Source: Laccaria trichodermophora (taxonomy: Eukaryota; Basidiomycota; Agaricomycetes; Agaricales; Hydnangiaceae). Taken from it: a DNA stretch of 64,000 bases. Positions 1 to 10,602 of this stretch are shown in pieces. The stretch's first letter is position 1. Each line of letters opens with the position of its first letter. The stretch lies in assembly GCA_018417955.1 (NCBI GenBank), contig JACTVC010000004.1:3038001-3102000 (forward strand). Reading direction: 5' to 3'. A program made the translations under genes and the position numbers. A model generated the notes under the pieces. The model was not told the DNA's origin, did no database searches, and was given only the letters and a program-made list of their open reading frames with translations.

Positions 1-1308
1 ATGACGAAACTTCGCATCAACAAACTTGATCAGCCGCTAACGCGACGGTGTCAGCACCAATCCCAGCATGGTACGGATAGAGGTGAACAAGATCGCCACA
101 TTTGAAGACGATCGTGATATCTGCCGTCGTCCTGGGTGAATATTTGTTTCTCTCTCTGCCGTTTTTGTCTTACTCTTCGACTTCGTCTGTCTTCGAACAC
201 ATCTTGGCAAATCATTGTAGCTGTTATTGTTTCCTCTTTCTTTTTTCATCGGCATCACAACATGTAGATATGTATTAAGTTACATTGTTCATCTTCACTG
301 TACCTCCCATCCATTCATATTGTACATAATTACTATAGAATCATTTGAAAAGTTAACATGCGAGGGGCAAACTTGGGTGGAAAGCAAAATCGTAACAAAT
401 TCAAGAAGTGATCCGATAACGCCGATTGTAACTACGGGTTTCTCCGGCGTGTTGGTGATTTTGCTTCTCTCTGGTTTCTCTTCACGAACGAATATATGAA
501 ACTACCTAACGGTCTACTTGGATTCCGGTAACGCAAATTTCACCTTTTATGGCATGTCTTCTTCAAGAACTCTGAAGATCTCGAAGATCAACTATTCCAG
601 GAGAATCCAGTTGTAGGCGGCAGCAATTAATCAAAAGTATGCTGCGCACCCATTTTGAACAAACAGTGTCACCGAGTGGGTTCCTGACCGAGGAACTCCA
701 ACCACGCTTTCTCTAGCTTGAGCCCGTCAACTTAGGTCCATTCCCTTTGACTGAAAAGTTTGTGGCACCTGATCGAATTGGGCCATCAGGTACCCCCCGG
801 TAAACTTTCTAGATGATGAGCAGGTGAGCTACCAGCATCGATATTAAAGTTTTCTGTGTTGTTCATTCTTCTCCCTCATTGAACCCGTGTTCCTACGTTG
901 AAGTTCTCAAGCCGCCATCCCACCGATGGCAAGTTCGACATAAAGGAGATTTATCACACTCTACGTACCAGTATCATTAACGGGGACACTCTGGTAGACG
1001 ACATGTTCTTAAGCGATGGATCGCGGTTCGTAAACATCAACTACAGCTCTCACGTAACTTTAACGCCTCGCCATACTTCTCAAAGGTTGACCTATAGATT
1101 CGCATCAGGGACGCAAATCCGGATGGATAGTGGAATGTAACCAGCATCGCAAAAATAATGGTTGGTGGGTTGATCAACCGTCATTCACCAATGATCCCAT
1201 TGCCGCTGAGGGGGGTCGCCATATGGTATTGCACATGGTGCTATCCGCATGACGACCCTGTGTATATGCAACGCCTTTTCAACGCGCCAAAAAACAGCCC
1301 AACGAAAA
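1..1308. other. Upstream region with no recognisable gene
   Basis: No gene is recognised here. A plus-strand open frame at 898-1140 (80 codons) starts with a non-ATG codon, resembles nothing I know and has no supporting neighbour exon. The final 100 bases hold the promoter of the GH30 gene downstream. Confidence 0.4.
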
Positions 1309-1316
1309 TATAAAAG
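1309..1316 (+). promoter_or_regulatory. TATA box of the GH30 gene
   Basis: TATAAAAG lies 36 bases before the ATG at 1352, a normal distance for a fungal core promoter with a short leader. It supports 1352 as the translation start. Confidence 0.55.
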
Positions 1317-1351
1317 CATCAGGTGTGGGCTTCCTTTCTATCAATCGCATC

Positions 1352-3743
1352 ATGCAGACTTTCCCTATCCTTGTTGCTCTTGCCTTAGCTGGCTTCGCAG
1401 CTTCTCAGCAAATTTGGGATATTGTGAGTGTCGCTCCTCAATTTTCCTTCGCTGCACATACACGCTTCTGATCTGATAGTGGCAAACAACATGGGATCGT
1501 TCAAAGCTTTTCAGGTCTTTGTCTCCCACTTCCCCCATCAACTTCGTCGCACCAGGTCCGATTGGCAACGCGGATATCATCGTCAACGATGCGATTAAAT
1601 TTCAGACTATTGCTGGTTTTGGAGGCCCTCTCAGTAAGTCGATCAACCGTTGTGCTGTGGTTGTTACATCGACTACTTTATCCATTTCACAGCCGACTCA
1701 TCTGCTCTTGTTTTGAACAACTTGAAGGTCGACGGAACCACATACCTATTCGATCCCTCTCATAGCTCCCTTTAGTCAACCAGCTCAAAATTACTGGACG
1801 TTGCGGAATCATATGTTCTCCCCAACGTATGCCGCTAACGCCACTGGTCTCAATTATATTTGTGTTAAAGTCGGAGCTTCTGATTTTTCTGCGAACCGTG
1901 AGTCAATCGAAGCCTCAAGCTTCCTCTGACGCTGATCTCAGAATTTTAGTTTATAGTCTAGATGACAGCAGCAGTGATACATCTTTCAGCAACTTCAACA
2001 TCAACAAGGTCCCATCCTATGTTTTTTCCGTTCTCAAGGATATTCGGGGGATCAATTCTAATTTCAAAGTCCACATTATCCCATGGTCCCCGGTAAGTGC
2101 ACCAGCTCCCCCCTCGACATCCACTCACTTCTTTCTAGCCAGGTTGGATGAAAGATAATGGGAGTATGAATGGCGGATCCTTACAGTCAAAATACGTCCC
2201 TGCTTGTAAGAACTTATCATCTGCTACCGCATTCTATTGCTTGATTTACAGATCCTATGGACCTTCTCAAAGCTGTACAAGGTTTTGAAAGTCAAGGCAT
2301 CGCCTTTTATGCAATATCTATTCAGGTAAGCTGATCGATATTCATCGTCAAATGCAAGTTGGCCTGAGTCTTACAGAATGAACCCCAGAATAACAATCCT
2401 ACATACCCCACCTGCACAATGTCGCCCGCTGTTGAAGCTCTGATTGGCGCCGCACTGCGTATGCTCCTCAATATCAACAGTCTTTCAACTGTAAGAGTCA
2501 TTGGTTATGAGGTATGTACCTCATTCCTTATGATTTCCAAACACTCTAACGACAAGATTTACAGCATAACTGGGATGACGCTGGGGAATACCCAGTGGCT
2601 CTGGTACGTACAACCGCAGTTCTGTGAACTTAACTTCAATTCCATTCTCAGATGCAGGACACTGGAAAATCCTTCGCCAGCGTGGCGTTTCATTGCTATG
2701 CTGGAGCCGTTTCTAACCAAGATTCCCTCCACAACTCCTTCTCAGCCAAGGTACGTCTTGGCGTTTGAGCTAGATTCACTATCAATTCAGCTTTCAGGAA
2801 ATCTACTTCTCAGAGTGCGCCGGAACAATAGGGTCTGATTGGTGGAGTGATATCAAGGCGCGCTCATCAGTTTCTCTTGCCGTTGTGTCCGAACGTGTTC
2901 TTTCAAGTGGTACATGGATAATCTGTCAGAATTTTCATTCCTTATTTTTTCCTCTACCGACGCCTTAATATTCTAGTTGGATTGGGAGTCTCGAACATAA
3001 CGCGAAATCTGTCCATTCCCCATCCTTTGCACTCTAAAAAACGAGCTAGCAACGTTGAACAGGGTTTGATGTGGAATATCGCTACCGATGCCAACGGAAA
3101 TCCGAAGCTGCCTGGTACAAATAGTTGCGGCAGTGCGGGGTGCCGCCCTCTCGTCACAGTGAACGGCGACGGAAGCTACACCTTGAATCAGGAGTGTAAT
3201 ATTGTCTCTCCTTTTTTTGATCCCAAACGATGTCAAATTTTTATCTCGCAGTCTATTACATGGCTCAAGCGTCGAAGGCAATTATTCCCATCGATCCCGC
3301 AGGCTCTTTCGGACAACGAATTGGTGTTTCCGTTGGAGGGCCTCTCAGTTGGGCCCTCACAGTTGGTGTATACGTTATTACAAGAGTATCTTCGAGTGAT
3401 TGGTCGCAGGTCTCCATCGTCGTGATGAATTGTAAGTTTTTCAGATGAGAATCTCTGGGTAATAATGTTTTTGTTAAGGGGCCGACGGAGGAAATACTAC
3501 GCCAGTCAATGCTACAATCGAATTCCGAGGGATGCAGGCGAGTTATGTCCCATGTATGCGACCCCTACTGATTCGTGCATACAGGCGAAGTACACGTTTC
3601 CGGTCGGTGTAACGACCCTCTGGTGGTTTGCGTCCGCGGCGAGTCGCCAAGCTAGCATGACGACGACTAATCTTCATCACCTGCCTCCTTCTTTCCCTCA
3701 TTCCCCAACAACTTCGTCAACAGCGTCTCCTTGTCCTGTCTAG
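1352..3743 (+). CDS. GH30 family glycoside hydrolase (secreted beta-glucanase/glucosylceramidase type), probably damaged
   Basis: A secreted retaining glycoside hydrolase of family 30 (TIM barrel plus beta domain), expected to act on beta-1,6-glucan or glucosylceramide. The first 18 residues form a signal peptide (MQTFPILVALALAGFAAS). Family landmarks follow in order: AGFGG, ASDFSAN, WSPPGWMKDNG, SIQNEPQNNNPTYP (Glu of NEP is the predicted acid/base), HCYAG, YFSECAG (Glu is the predicted nucleophile), and a C-terminal TFPVGVTTLWW strand. I place 17 exons: 1352-1423, 1480-1633, 1693-1727, 1766-1897, 1950-2092, 2139-2205, 2252-2325, 2377-2511, 2565-2603, 2652-2750, 2798-2857, 2908-2924, 2977-3010, 3063-3195, 3252-3431, 3479-3537, 3585-3743. 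Oddities: the exon 3/4 junction is one base out of frame, the usual YIRVPLGASD reads YICVKVGASD, and introns 11 and 16 fit only with GC donors (intron 11 has a weaker GT alternative). It may be a young pseudogene. Confidence 0.8.
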
Positions 3744-3749
3744 CCGACA

Positions 3750-3992
3750 ATGTCAATTCACGTCCCCGAAACGTCAAAGCGGTGGCCGGCGGGAATGGAC
3801 GCAATTGACATGTCCCCGGGATTCCGTCAAGTCGACCAATCGAAGACTCTTCTTGAAGAAAGCCTCCTCACCGTGTTCGGTAAGAAGATTCCGCCGAATA
3901 CATACCGCGATCAATGGCGACACTGGATGGCGCTGACTCAAGTGCAGCGAGATCATATCAAGAATGCTGGCCGTACACCGGCGGGCTTGTAG
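3750..3992 (+). CDS. Small hypothetical protein (80 aa)
   Basis: An ATG-initiated frame starts 7 bases after the GH30 stop. The product is hydrophilic with an aromatic/basic middle (TYRDQWRHWMALTQVQRD) and ends AGRTPAGL. I do not recognise a domain. It could be an exon of a larger gene or a remnant; the short gap to GH30 leaves no room for a separate promoter, so it may also be untranslated sequence of the GH30 transcript. Confidence 0.25.
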   Translation: MSIHVPETSKRWPAGMDAIDMSPGFRQVDQSKTLLEESLLTVFGKKIPPNTYRDQWRHWMALTQVQRDHIKNAGRTPAGL

Positions 3993-4069
3993 TCAGTGGT
4001 TCCAAAGCGAAGCAAGGGCCCTCTCAACTAGCATTCGTTGCCATTTTATCGGTTTGCACACCACTCATT

Positions 4070-4199
4070 GCATGTTTCCGTACCACTCATTTGCATGTTT
4101 CCATACCACGATTATTTGTTTTGTACTAGTAGCATATCCTCATACCACTCTGCATGTTTCCGTACCACGATCGTTTGTTTTGTAGCAGTATATCCTCAG
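4070..4199. repeat. Short degenerate tandem repeat, about 59-bp period
   Basis: The phrase GCATGTTTCC(G/A)TACCAC begins at 4070, 4093 and 4152. The last two copies are 59 bases apart and continue with matching GATTATTTGTTTTGTA / GATCGTTTGTTTTGTA and ATATCCTCA tails. The first copy is truncated. No coding function is seen. The neighbouring 4200-4580 holds no gene I recognise and may be the old promoter of the eS10 copy. Confidence 0.6.
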
Positions 4200-4580
4200 C
4201 CTTTTGTATCACTATTGAAACTCTACTTGTTTAATGACCGTGGATTATGTCCTTGTTCTTCAAGTTCAATTGAAGTTCAAATGCTCCACGTGATTGTGCG
4301 TGACCAGGTTTGGAGACTCACGTGATATAGGCATTTAGCGGCAGTGTAATGGCGTCGATCACTGGCGGTGTTTCCAACTCACGGATGCCCTCCGTTTTGC
4401 GAGGTGCGGTGGGCTGGATTGGCCATTTTCCATTTGGATGATGATATGTCGATGATATCTGACCATCCTTTTCACAGCCGGAAACAAGTGCGATTCAAGC
4501 TTCGCAGTATGTTCTTCAAAATGGCGTTGAATTTGATGATATGGCTTCAGCTTCCGCCTCAATAAACCCACCTGCCCAGC

Positions 4581-5108
4581 ATGATCATTTCGAAACAGAA
4601 TAGGCGCATTATCTACGAGAACCTATTCAAGGGTGTGTCTTGACTTTTCAATGCTTTCCGCCTTCTAAAACCTCCTTGCGAATATAATATAGAGGGTGTC
4701 CTAGTTGCGAAAAAAGACCTAAACGCGCCGAAGCACGAAGAGCTCGATGTTCCCAATCTCCAGGTCATCAAGGCTCTGCGAGTTTGACCTCCAGGGAAGT
4801 CAAGACCCAATTCTCGTGGCAGTAGTACTACTACGTTCTCACCCCTGAGTGGAGTATCTCCGCGAATGGTGCGTTTTCTCTTTGCAATGACTTGTGCCCT
4901 TCTAACGCCAATGACTCCAGGCTCCACCTCTCCGCCGAAATTGTGCCCGCTACTCACAAAAAAGGCTGCACGTCCCCCACGCCACTGTTCGCCCTGGAAG
5001 TGCCTACCGTGCTCCCCGTGCCGCGATGACTATCGTAAGGAGGGTGGTGCCCCTGATAACTTCAGGCCCCAATTCGCTGGTGTTGGAAGAGACGGACCCA
5101 GGGATTAA
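4581..5108 (+). pseudogene. Ribosomal protein eS10 (RPS10) pseudogene
   Basis: A decayed copy of the small-subunit ribosomal protein eS10 gene. It starts MIISKQNRRIIYENLFK, then, after an intron (about 4633-4693), [29 protein letters not shown] and, in another frame, VKTQFSWQ. The W-Y that should follow has become an in-frame TAG before YYYVLTPE. After a second intron (about 4868-4919) comes LHLSAEIVPATHKK, another frame change, and the tail FRPQFAGVGRDGPRD with a stop at 5106. Retained introns show it is a DNA-level duplicate, not a retrocopy. At least two frameshifts and one nonsense codon mean no ribosomal protein can be made. A functional copy must exist elsewhere. Confidence 0.85.
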
Positions 5109-6425
5109 AGGGCGTCGTGATGAGTCTTATTATGACGAAAAATTTGGAGTCTGGCCATGCATCTTTGATCGTATGCCTCCCATCTTTATATCAGCTTTTT
5201 TACAACCTCTATCTCTCTTCACGTTCCAGGACAACGTATGGACATGTGAATGCACGCTGGGAGAGTTTTCAGCTTCTGGGTGAATCCGTGACTCTCCGCC
5301 GTTTTCCCCGTTCAACCTTGAGCAACGCAAGCCTTGGTCGTGATGCCAAGCAGCCATGACGAAAGACACATCCGGCTGCCGGTTATGGCCTCCCAGCGGA
5401 ACAAAAACTCTGGAGGTTGTGAATGCTATCTATTCACATGCGTAGTTGCAAGAAGGGCAGTATTTGTCGCCCTTCAAGTGCACTCCCGCTACCTCTTTGA
5501 TAATGATGCGTGCTACGCTATTCCTTCCACGACCTGCTGGTTGTCAGGTTTGTTGGAGTCTGTCGCAGGATGTTCTGCTATGTGGTCTGCACTACGAAAC
5601 GTCCATTGCGTTCACAATCCGTAAGTCACGATTGTCCGTCTTTACGAATTACTCCTCTGTTTAGCGGAGAATGTCCAGGTGGTTAACTCTGCTTTGCGTT
5701 CAGTTAATGGGCCGAAGCGGGCTGTAAGTTATGGTCAGAAAGAGGCAACGAAGTAGGTAGAACGAAGGGATAGGAAGGTGTGGATCTCAGCGGGAAATTC
5801 GCGCATGAATATCCGGGGAGGAATAAAAAGACGGGACAAGAAATGCTCGTGAGGAGTAGCAGGCAACAACGCAACGTGGGGCAGGAGCATAGGGTAGAGA
5901 AGGGGGAAATAAATAGGGGTGGAGACGGGAGGCGAACGAGGAGAACTTGAAAAGATCACGAAACCTCCCCGAAGCATCCCCCACCTACGTCCTCATATAA
6001 ATTTACCATTCGTCTTGTGCTGTTCATTTAATCGTGAAAATTCCCGTTAAGGTTCTGCTCATCTCTCGAACAAAATCGTTGTGTTGTTTTACAGTATGAG
6101 CCTTCGAAAGCTCGCAAATCGTATGGACCTGAGCTTCCCCGCCTAAAACCACGTTCACTTCTTCTCCGTTCTCTTCACTAATCCCATTGTTCATTTCGTA
6201 CTCTATTCCCAGAGTCCACAAGCTAGCCCTGAACCATTCAAATATTCTCCAGCTCTCATTCGCGCTGCTGTCGACATGCTCCAAGACCCCTTCGGTCCCT
6301 CCGCCCTTGTCTCGTAGTTACCTGAATTACGTTCGGTGGCTGTATTTTTCGGTTTTTTTTTTTCCAGCAATTGGTATCAATCCCTCCATTTATGGGAATT
6401 ATTATGCTCGTCGAAGGAAGGAAAA
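5109..6425. other. Intergenic, no gene recognised
   Basis: Short open frames occur on both strands but none continues across plausible introns into a recognisable protein. A plus-strand run with cysteine-rich coding potential near 5400-5660 might be another decayed gene. I cannot name it. Confidence 0.35.
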
Positions 6426-7153
6426 CTATACAGGGGCTGTCCCACCAATCCTACTCGGATTCCTCGCGAGCGTCTGGCCAACTCTCTGGGCTTGAATAGA
6501 GCTGAATCGGTGCAGCTCTTCAAGCTTCGTTGAGATCTTTCCGCCAAAGCCCACTTTATGTGCCGCACGCTTGATGAACGACACACGATTTGAGCAGAAC
6601 GATTCACGGATGGACGCGGCGCGCGATTGGGTGCGGGTGAGTGGGACGCCGGTAGCAGCCACTTCTTTTGGGCAATGCGCTCACGACGATTGCGGATAGC
6701 CTTGATAACAATGGCTTTCATTCCAAATTTAACCCAGTCCAGAGGGATGAACCAGATGATGTTCTATATATATACGATATGTCAGAGTAAGGTTAACGCG
6801 TGACTGGAAAAAAGATACCCACCCAGATCCAAACAATGCCGATCCAACCAGTGGCAACCACAAGAGATGGCCTTGATCTTAGTGAAGCCCACGTTACCGT
6901 ACGCAGCAATGATGGACGAGATGAGTTGGGCAAAGCAGAACGCGTTCATGATTGCTGTAGAGGGCCGCTCCATGAAGAAGAAGCCGTGCGAACGGGTGAC
7001 AAAGATGAGGGCTTGTGAGATGATAGCAACTTGGAGGTAGACAATCATGTGCAGTTTGGGGTCGTTGTGCGAGATAGGAGGTGCGGTGTCGAGGGAGACG
7101 CCGAATTTGTCTTGGAAGAAGTTGGTCTCGATGATGATGCAGACGAGGGCAAT
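6426..7153 (-). pseudogene. Plasma-membrane H+-ATPase (PMA1-type) pseudogene, 3' fragment
   Basis: The C-terminal quarter of a fungal P3A proton pump, read on the minus strand. Segments in order: IALVCIIIETNFFQDKFGV, YLQVAIISQALIFVTRSHG, FFFMERPSTAIMNAFC, AQLISSIIAAYGNVGFT, then a disturbed stretch before GWIGIVWIW, an intron (about 6770-6820), NIIWFIPLDWVKFGMKA and the regulatory tail ATGVPLTRTQSRAASIRES ... FSSIQAQRVGQTLARNPSR. The frame breaks before GWIGIVW and again between ERIAQK and VAATGVP. Everything upstream (actuator, phosphorylation and nucleotide domains) is missing. It therefore cannot encode a pump and is a truncated, intron-bearing duplicate. Confidence 0.85.
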
Positions 7154-8611
7154 GCTACTGTTACCTTACGTGGCTTGCACATTTTCGACTTGTTTTTGAC
7201 CTGATTCTTAACCCATTCCTGGGATGCTTTAGGCGACATCCTTGGAACCTTCACACGCGACTAAGGACATATGCCAAGGGCGGATCTAACTCATCCGCTT
7301 CCACCTCTAAAACTTGGCTCTGTCTCGGGTTTTCTCTTCGACTGGAAATATAAAAGGCATCCCTCAGTTAACGCAACCAATACAAGTTCTAAAAAATTGT
7401 ACCTGACTGAAGCCAAGAAAGGTGATCCTGTTTTAAATGGATAGTCCAAGGCTGAGGAGGGCAGACACGAATAAAAGGGGCAATACGTTCTGTTGGCTTT
7501 GATATTAATTAGCACAATCCAAAGTGGGATATTGAACAAACTTTCTTCTTGCTCAAGAAGTTTGTTTGGAGTCTCGAATTCGTCCTGAACACGGTGAGTA
7601 CATCTGGAATCCGATGGAGAAAAAAAGGTTCCCTCGCTCCCCAGCGTGACGAAGAGGCGATGCATAAGACGAAGTATGACGCGCTAGAATTCGCTCAGGC
7701 ACGGAAGGTGATAGAGTGGACAAGAAGTTAGATTCAGGAATAAAGAACAGATGATGGCTGATGCCAAGGGGGTGCCAGGATTTAAAATAAGGACCAGACG
7801 TTGAAATTATTTTTAGTGGGACTTGGGCTCAACTTGGGCTCAACCAACCACCCAACGTAATCAGGCACATGTCCATTTTAGGAAATATGATGTCATTCAC
7901 ATGCCACCTTTTTCCCTTTTCCATCAGTGAATGCCCAGCAGGCTGTGAAAACCCATTTTTTGAGCTCCCAAGATGAAGTTGACCATAAATTTCACTATTG
8001 AAATTGAACTACTGAGCTGCCTGCTACATTGAATTAAAGTAAGTCACTGTAGGGGCCTGCTATTTTTGGGCAGGTTTATTGTAGAGAAAGGTATTTTGAT
8101 CTCAATTCCAAGTCCTATATTATCTTAGAGCTAGTTTTTTGCTTCTTTATATGCAGATGGACCCAATATATTCAAGCTCATGCATTCTGGCAGTTATCTG
8201 AGCATTGTCCAAGCACTGTCTCGTTGTTTTGCACTGAAATTTTGGTATGTCAAAAAAAAAATTAGTGGCCTGGCAGCCAAACCAACCAACTGGCCCCTGG
8301 TCTGGGATTTAAATCCCAGTACCCCCTTGGCTGATGCTCACTTGACAAAAATACGTCAGGTCACTATTATTATTTTTTCAGCCTTCGGTGGGACCCCCCC
8401 CCCCCTCCAAGCCAGTGTTCAGGATCCATGTTCTGCCACCCCCTTGATGTTAAATGTTGAATACTTACCAAAGGGATGAGATGAGAAAAATGAAGTCGAT
8501 ATCCGTTAATTAAGATATGCAAGTGTTTATAGTACAAGAGGAAAGCTAGGCAAGTATCAGAATCAACAATATAGATGCAACTCAAGAGACAGAAGCGAAT
8601 ATATGGATGGC
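7154..8611. other. Intergenic, AT-rich; no gene recognised
   Basis: It holds a minus-strand open frame (7291-7665) with no recognisable domain, a small direct duplication of ACTTGGGCTCA near 7814-7836, a palindromic GGGATTTAAATCCC near 8307, and a C-run around 8392-8404. The AT-rich stretch 7750-8480 could be an old repeat, but I see no ends or target duplication. Confidence 0.35.
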
Positions 8612-9568
8612 CTATACAATCCCAGAATCCTTCAAGGCGTTTTGCAAAATTGTTTTTTGGACCGTGGCAAAGACCAGCCGGATGTTGGTAGTATCCGTGG
8701 CTTGGGTGATGCTGAAAAGGGCAAGCGATGATTAGCGGTCAGTGCTGCAAGAATAAAAAATAGCAAAATATCGCAAGAAGCTGGAACAGGGAACATTTGC
8801 CTGTAAAGGGTGCGGTTTGCGACAAGAGAAACGTAGTCGCAAGTGGGGTACGTGACGGAGATGCAAAGTAGTAGCGCAGCAGGTGAGCAACATGGCACTG
8901 GCATAACAGGAAGAATCAAGGAAAGCGAAAAAGTCAAACTGACAAAAGGAGACACAAGACGAGAGAGATACATACTGTGGATGCACATGCAACTGTGCCC
9001 TATTTGCCTGCATGAATCTTGATAGTATGTACTTGGCCGCCTTGTTGACATCAGAGCCGCCCGTGTATTCTGGAAAGTACCACTCCAGTGGAACCTATGT
9101 GGGAGAAGTGCCAGCATAAGCAAGGGGGCGAGAAAATGGGCATCAGCGCAGCGAGGAGAGGGTGAGAATGAAACTGACAGATGACAGTGGCAATAAAGGG
9201 GGGAGGCAGAATGTTGGGAGAAAGACTGAGAAATCATGTAGTGGACAGAACATACCTTTGCCAACTTATGCTTGAACACGTCAATCTTGTTTAATATCAG
9301 GATGATTGATGTGTGGAGGAACCACCTCGAATTCACGACCGACTCAAACAGGACTAGTGACTCTGCCATCCGGTTCTACAGCGGAGTGGGTTAGTATCCC
9401 AATGTATGAAGGAGAGAGGAAGGGAGTGGGACCTGTGATTTGTCTTCCAACAAGACTTGGTCATACTCGCTCAGGGCTGTGCAGAAGATGATGGACGTCA
9501 CCGACTCGAAGGAGCTAATCCAGTTCTTCCGCTCCGATCGTTGGCCTCCTACGTCGAACATGTGTATT
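8612..9568 (-). CDS. Heterotrimeric G-protein alpha subunit, exons 5-8 (3' half; the same gene continues at 22705-23443)
   Basis: This is the C-terminal half of a G-alpha protein that couples receptors to effectors at the plasma membrane. Exons on the minus strand: 9568-9433, 9375-9256, 9094-8976, 8711-8612 (stop TAG at 8614-8612). Exon 5 carries switch II ([13 protein letters not shown], with the catalytic Gln). Exon 6 carries NKID for guanine recognition. Exon 7 carries the WYFPEYTGG region. Exon 8 carries [14 protein letters not shown] (G5 box) and ends KDSGIV. There is no cysteine four residues from the end, so it is not a pertussis-toxin-type terminus. Splice phases join exactly to the upstream half, giving 351 residues, the normal length. 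Intron 7 (264 bp) is long for this gene. Confidence 0.93.
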
Positions 9569-9626
9569 CTGCAAATAGATGTTCATCAGCACCTTATCCA
9601 CGTAAGCGCCGGGACATAACAGGTAA

Positions 9627-9631
9627 CGTGG
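9627..9631. repeat. Target-site duplication, left copy (CGTGG)
   Basis: CGTGG immediately precedes the 5' LTR and recurs at 22654-22658 immediately after the 3' LTR. Five bases is the usual duplication made by Ty3/Gypsy integrases. Confidence 0.85.
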
Positions 9632-9998
9632 TGTGATACCGTAGTAATATTTACCTACTCTTGCGTGACATGGTATCATCGTATTTACTCTTATTTTGTA
9701 TCTTGTTATAATGCTTTATGATAGATAAATAAAGCACTTGAAACTTCCACTACATATACATGTGGGCTGAGTCACACGCGATCGCTACGGCTAGACGACC
9801 TAACGTCTCCCCTCCGGGATATCAGAGCCCCGTGCTGGGTGACTGCACTCCTGTCCCAGGATCACAGGGAAAACCACACGTGGCTCCGCTTGTCGGAGTC
9901 ACAATCCGATCTCTCTCCCGCTTACCGCTTTGGCTCTCCTCCAAGGTTTCGCTACAGCGGACTCGCCTTGAAGTCCCTAACGAACAGCAAGTTTCATA
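9632..9998 (+). repeat. 5' LTR
   Basis: 367 bp, identical to 22287-22653 except the next-to-last base (T here, C in the 3' copy). It starts TGTGATACC. An AATAAA-like signal (AAATAAAGC) around 9728-9736 could serve polyadenylation. Confidence 0.93.
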
Positions 9999-9999
9999 A

Positions 10000-10012
10000 T
10001 GGTGGGGGCACC
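10000..10012 (+). promoter_or_regulatory. Probable minus-strand primer-binding site
   Basis: TGGTGGGGGCACC begins one base after the 5' LTR. It starts with the TGG expected for complementarity to a tRNA CCA end, so the primer would be a tRNA ending GTGCCCCCACCA. I have not identified that tRNA. Confidence 0.5.
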
Positions 10013-10602
10013 GCGGACTTCATCAACATGAAGTCCCTGAGTGCCTAACTACGGAGGAAACACAACAGGCGAGCGCCATCAACACAATCTGTCAACTAAC
10101 GACGGTCTCTAGGCTTTCCACCCCTTTGAATCTTCGAACGGATGGAACGTCAATCAAGGGCCCTACAAAACTCTCGTTAGCGCGCATCCCCGCTGCTCTC
10201 GAGGGTAACAATGCAACGAACGACCCTACCGAACCTACGTTAGCGCGTTCACCCGCTGCTCTCGAAGGTAGCGACGCGGACGACGATTCTTCATCATCCG
10301 TAACTCTAGTGTCGTTCACCCAACCGACGAGTAGTTCAGACAACCTCTACAAACCAGACGATTCGACAATCGCTTCTATTAAACCACCTCTCCCAAACTA
10401 CACGAGCTATGCCCTACGACCCCTACTACTTCTGAACTTCTCGGCCAAGGAGGAGCCCCCTCCAGGAGAAGGAAATTCTCGCGTGAAGGCGACCCTAACC
10501 CCAGACCTGTCTGGGAAATTCCTACCCTGTCCATACCCTGATCATCGGCCAACCCTACTTAAACAGGGCGCTTGCCAGCGAACTCCCTCATCCTATCCCT
10601 CC

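Noticed and set aside
5109..5760. Possible further pseudogene downstream of eS10 (cysteine-rich plus-strand pieces)
   Set aside because: No family could be recognised and the pieces do not join across plausible introns.
8280..8480. Possible SINE around a palindromic GGGATTTAAATCCC
   Set aside because: The B-box match is imperfect, and no A-box, tail or target duplication could be defined.
8632..9369. 245-codon minus-strand open frame
   Set aside because: It reads through introns 6 and 7 of the G-alpha gene; only its first 40 codons are true exon.
9760..9999. 79-codon frame in the 5' LTR, repeated in the 3' LTR
   Set aside because: It exists twice only because LTRs are repeated. There is no domain and no known LTR-encoded protein of this kind.
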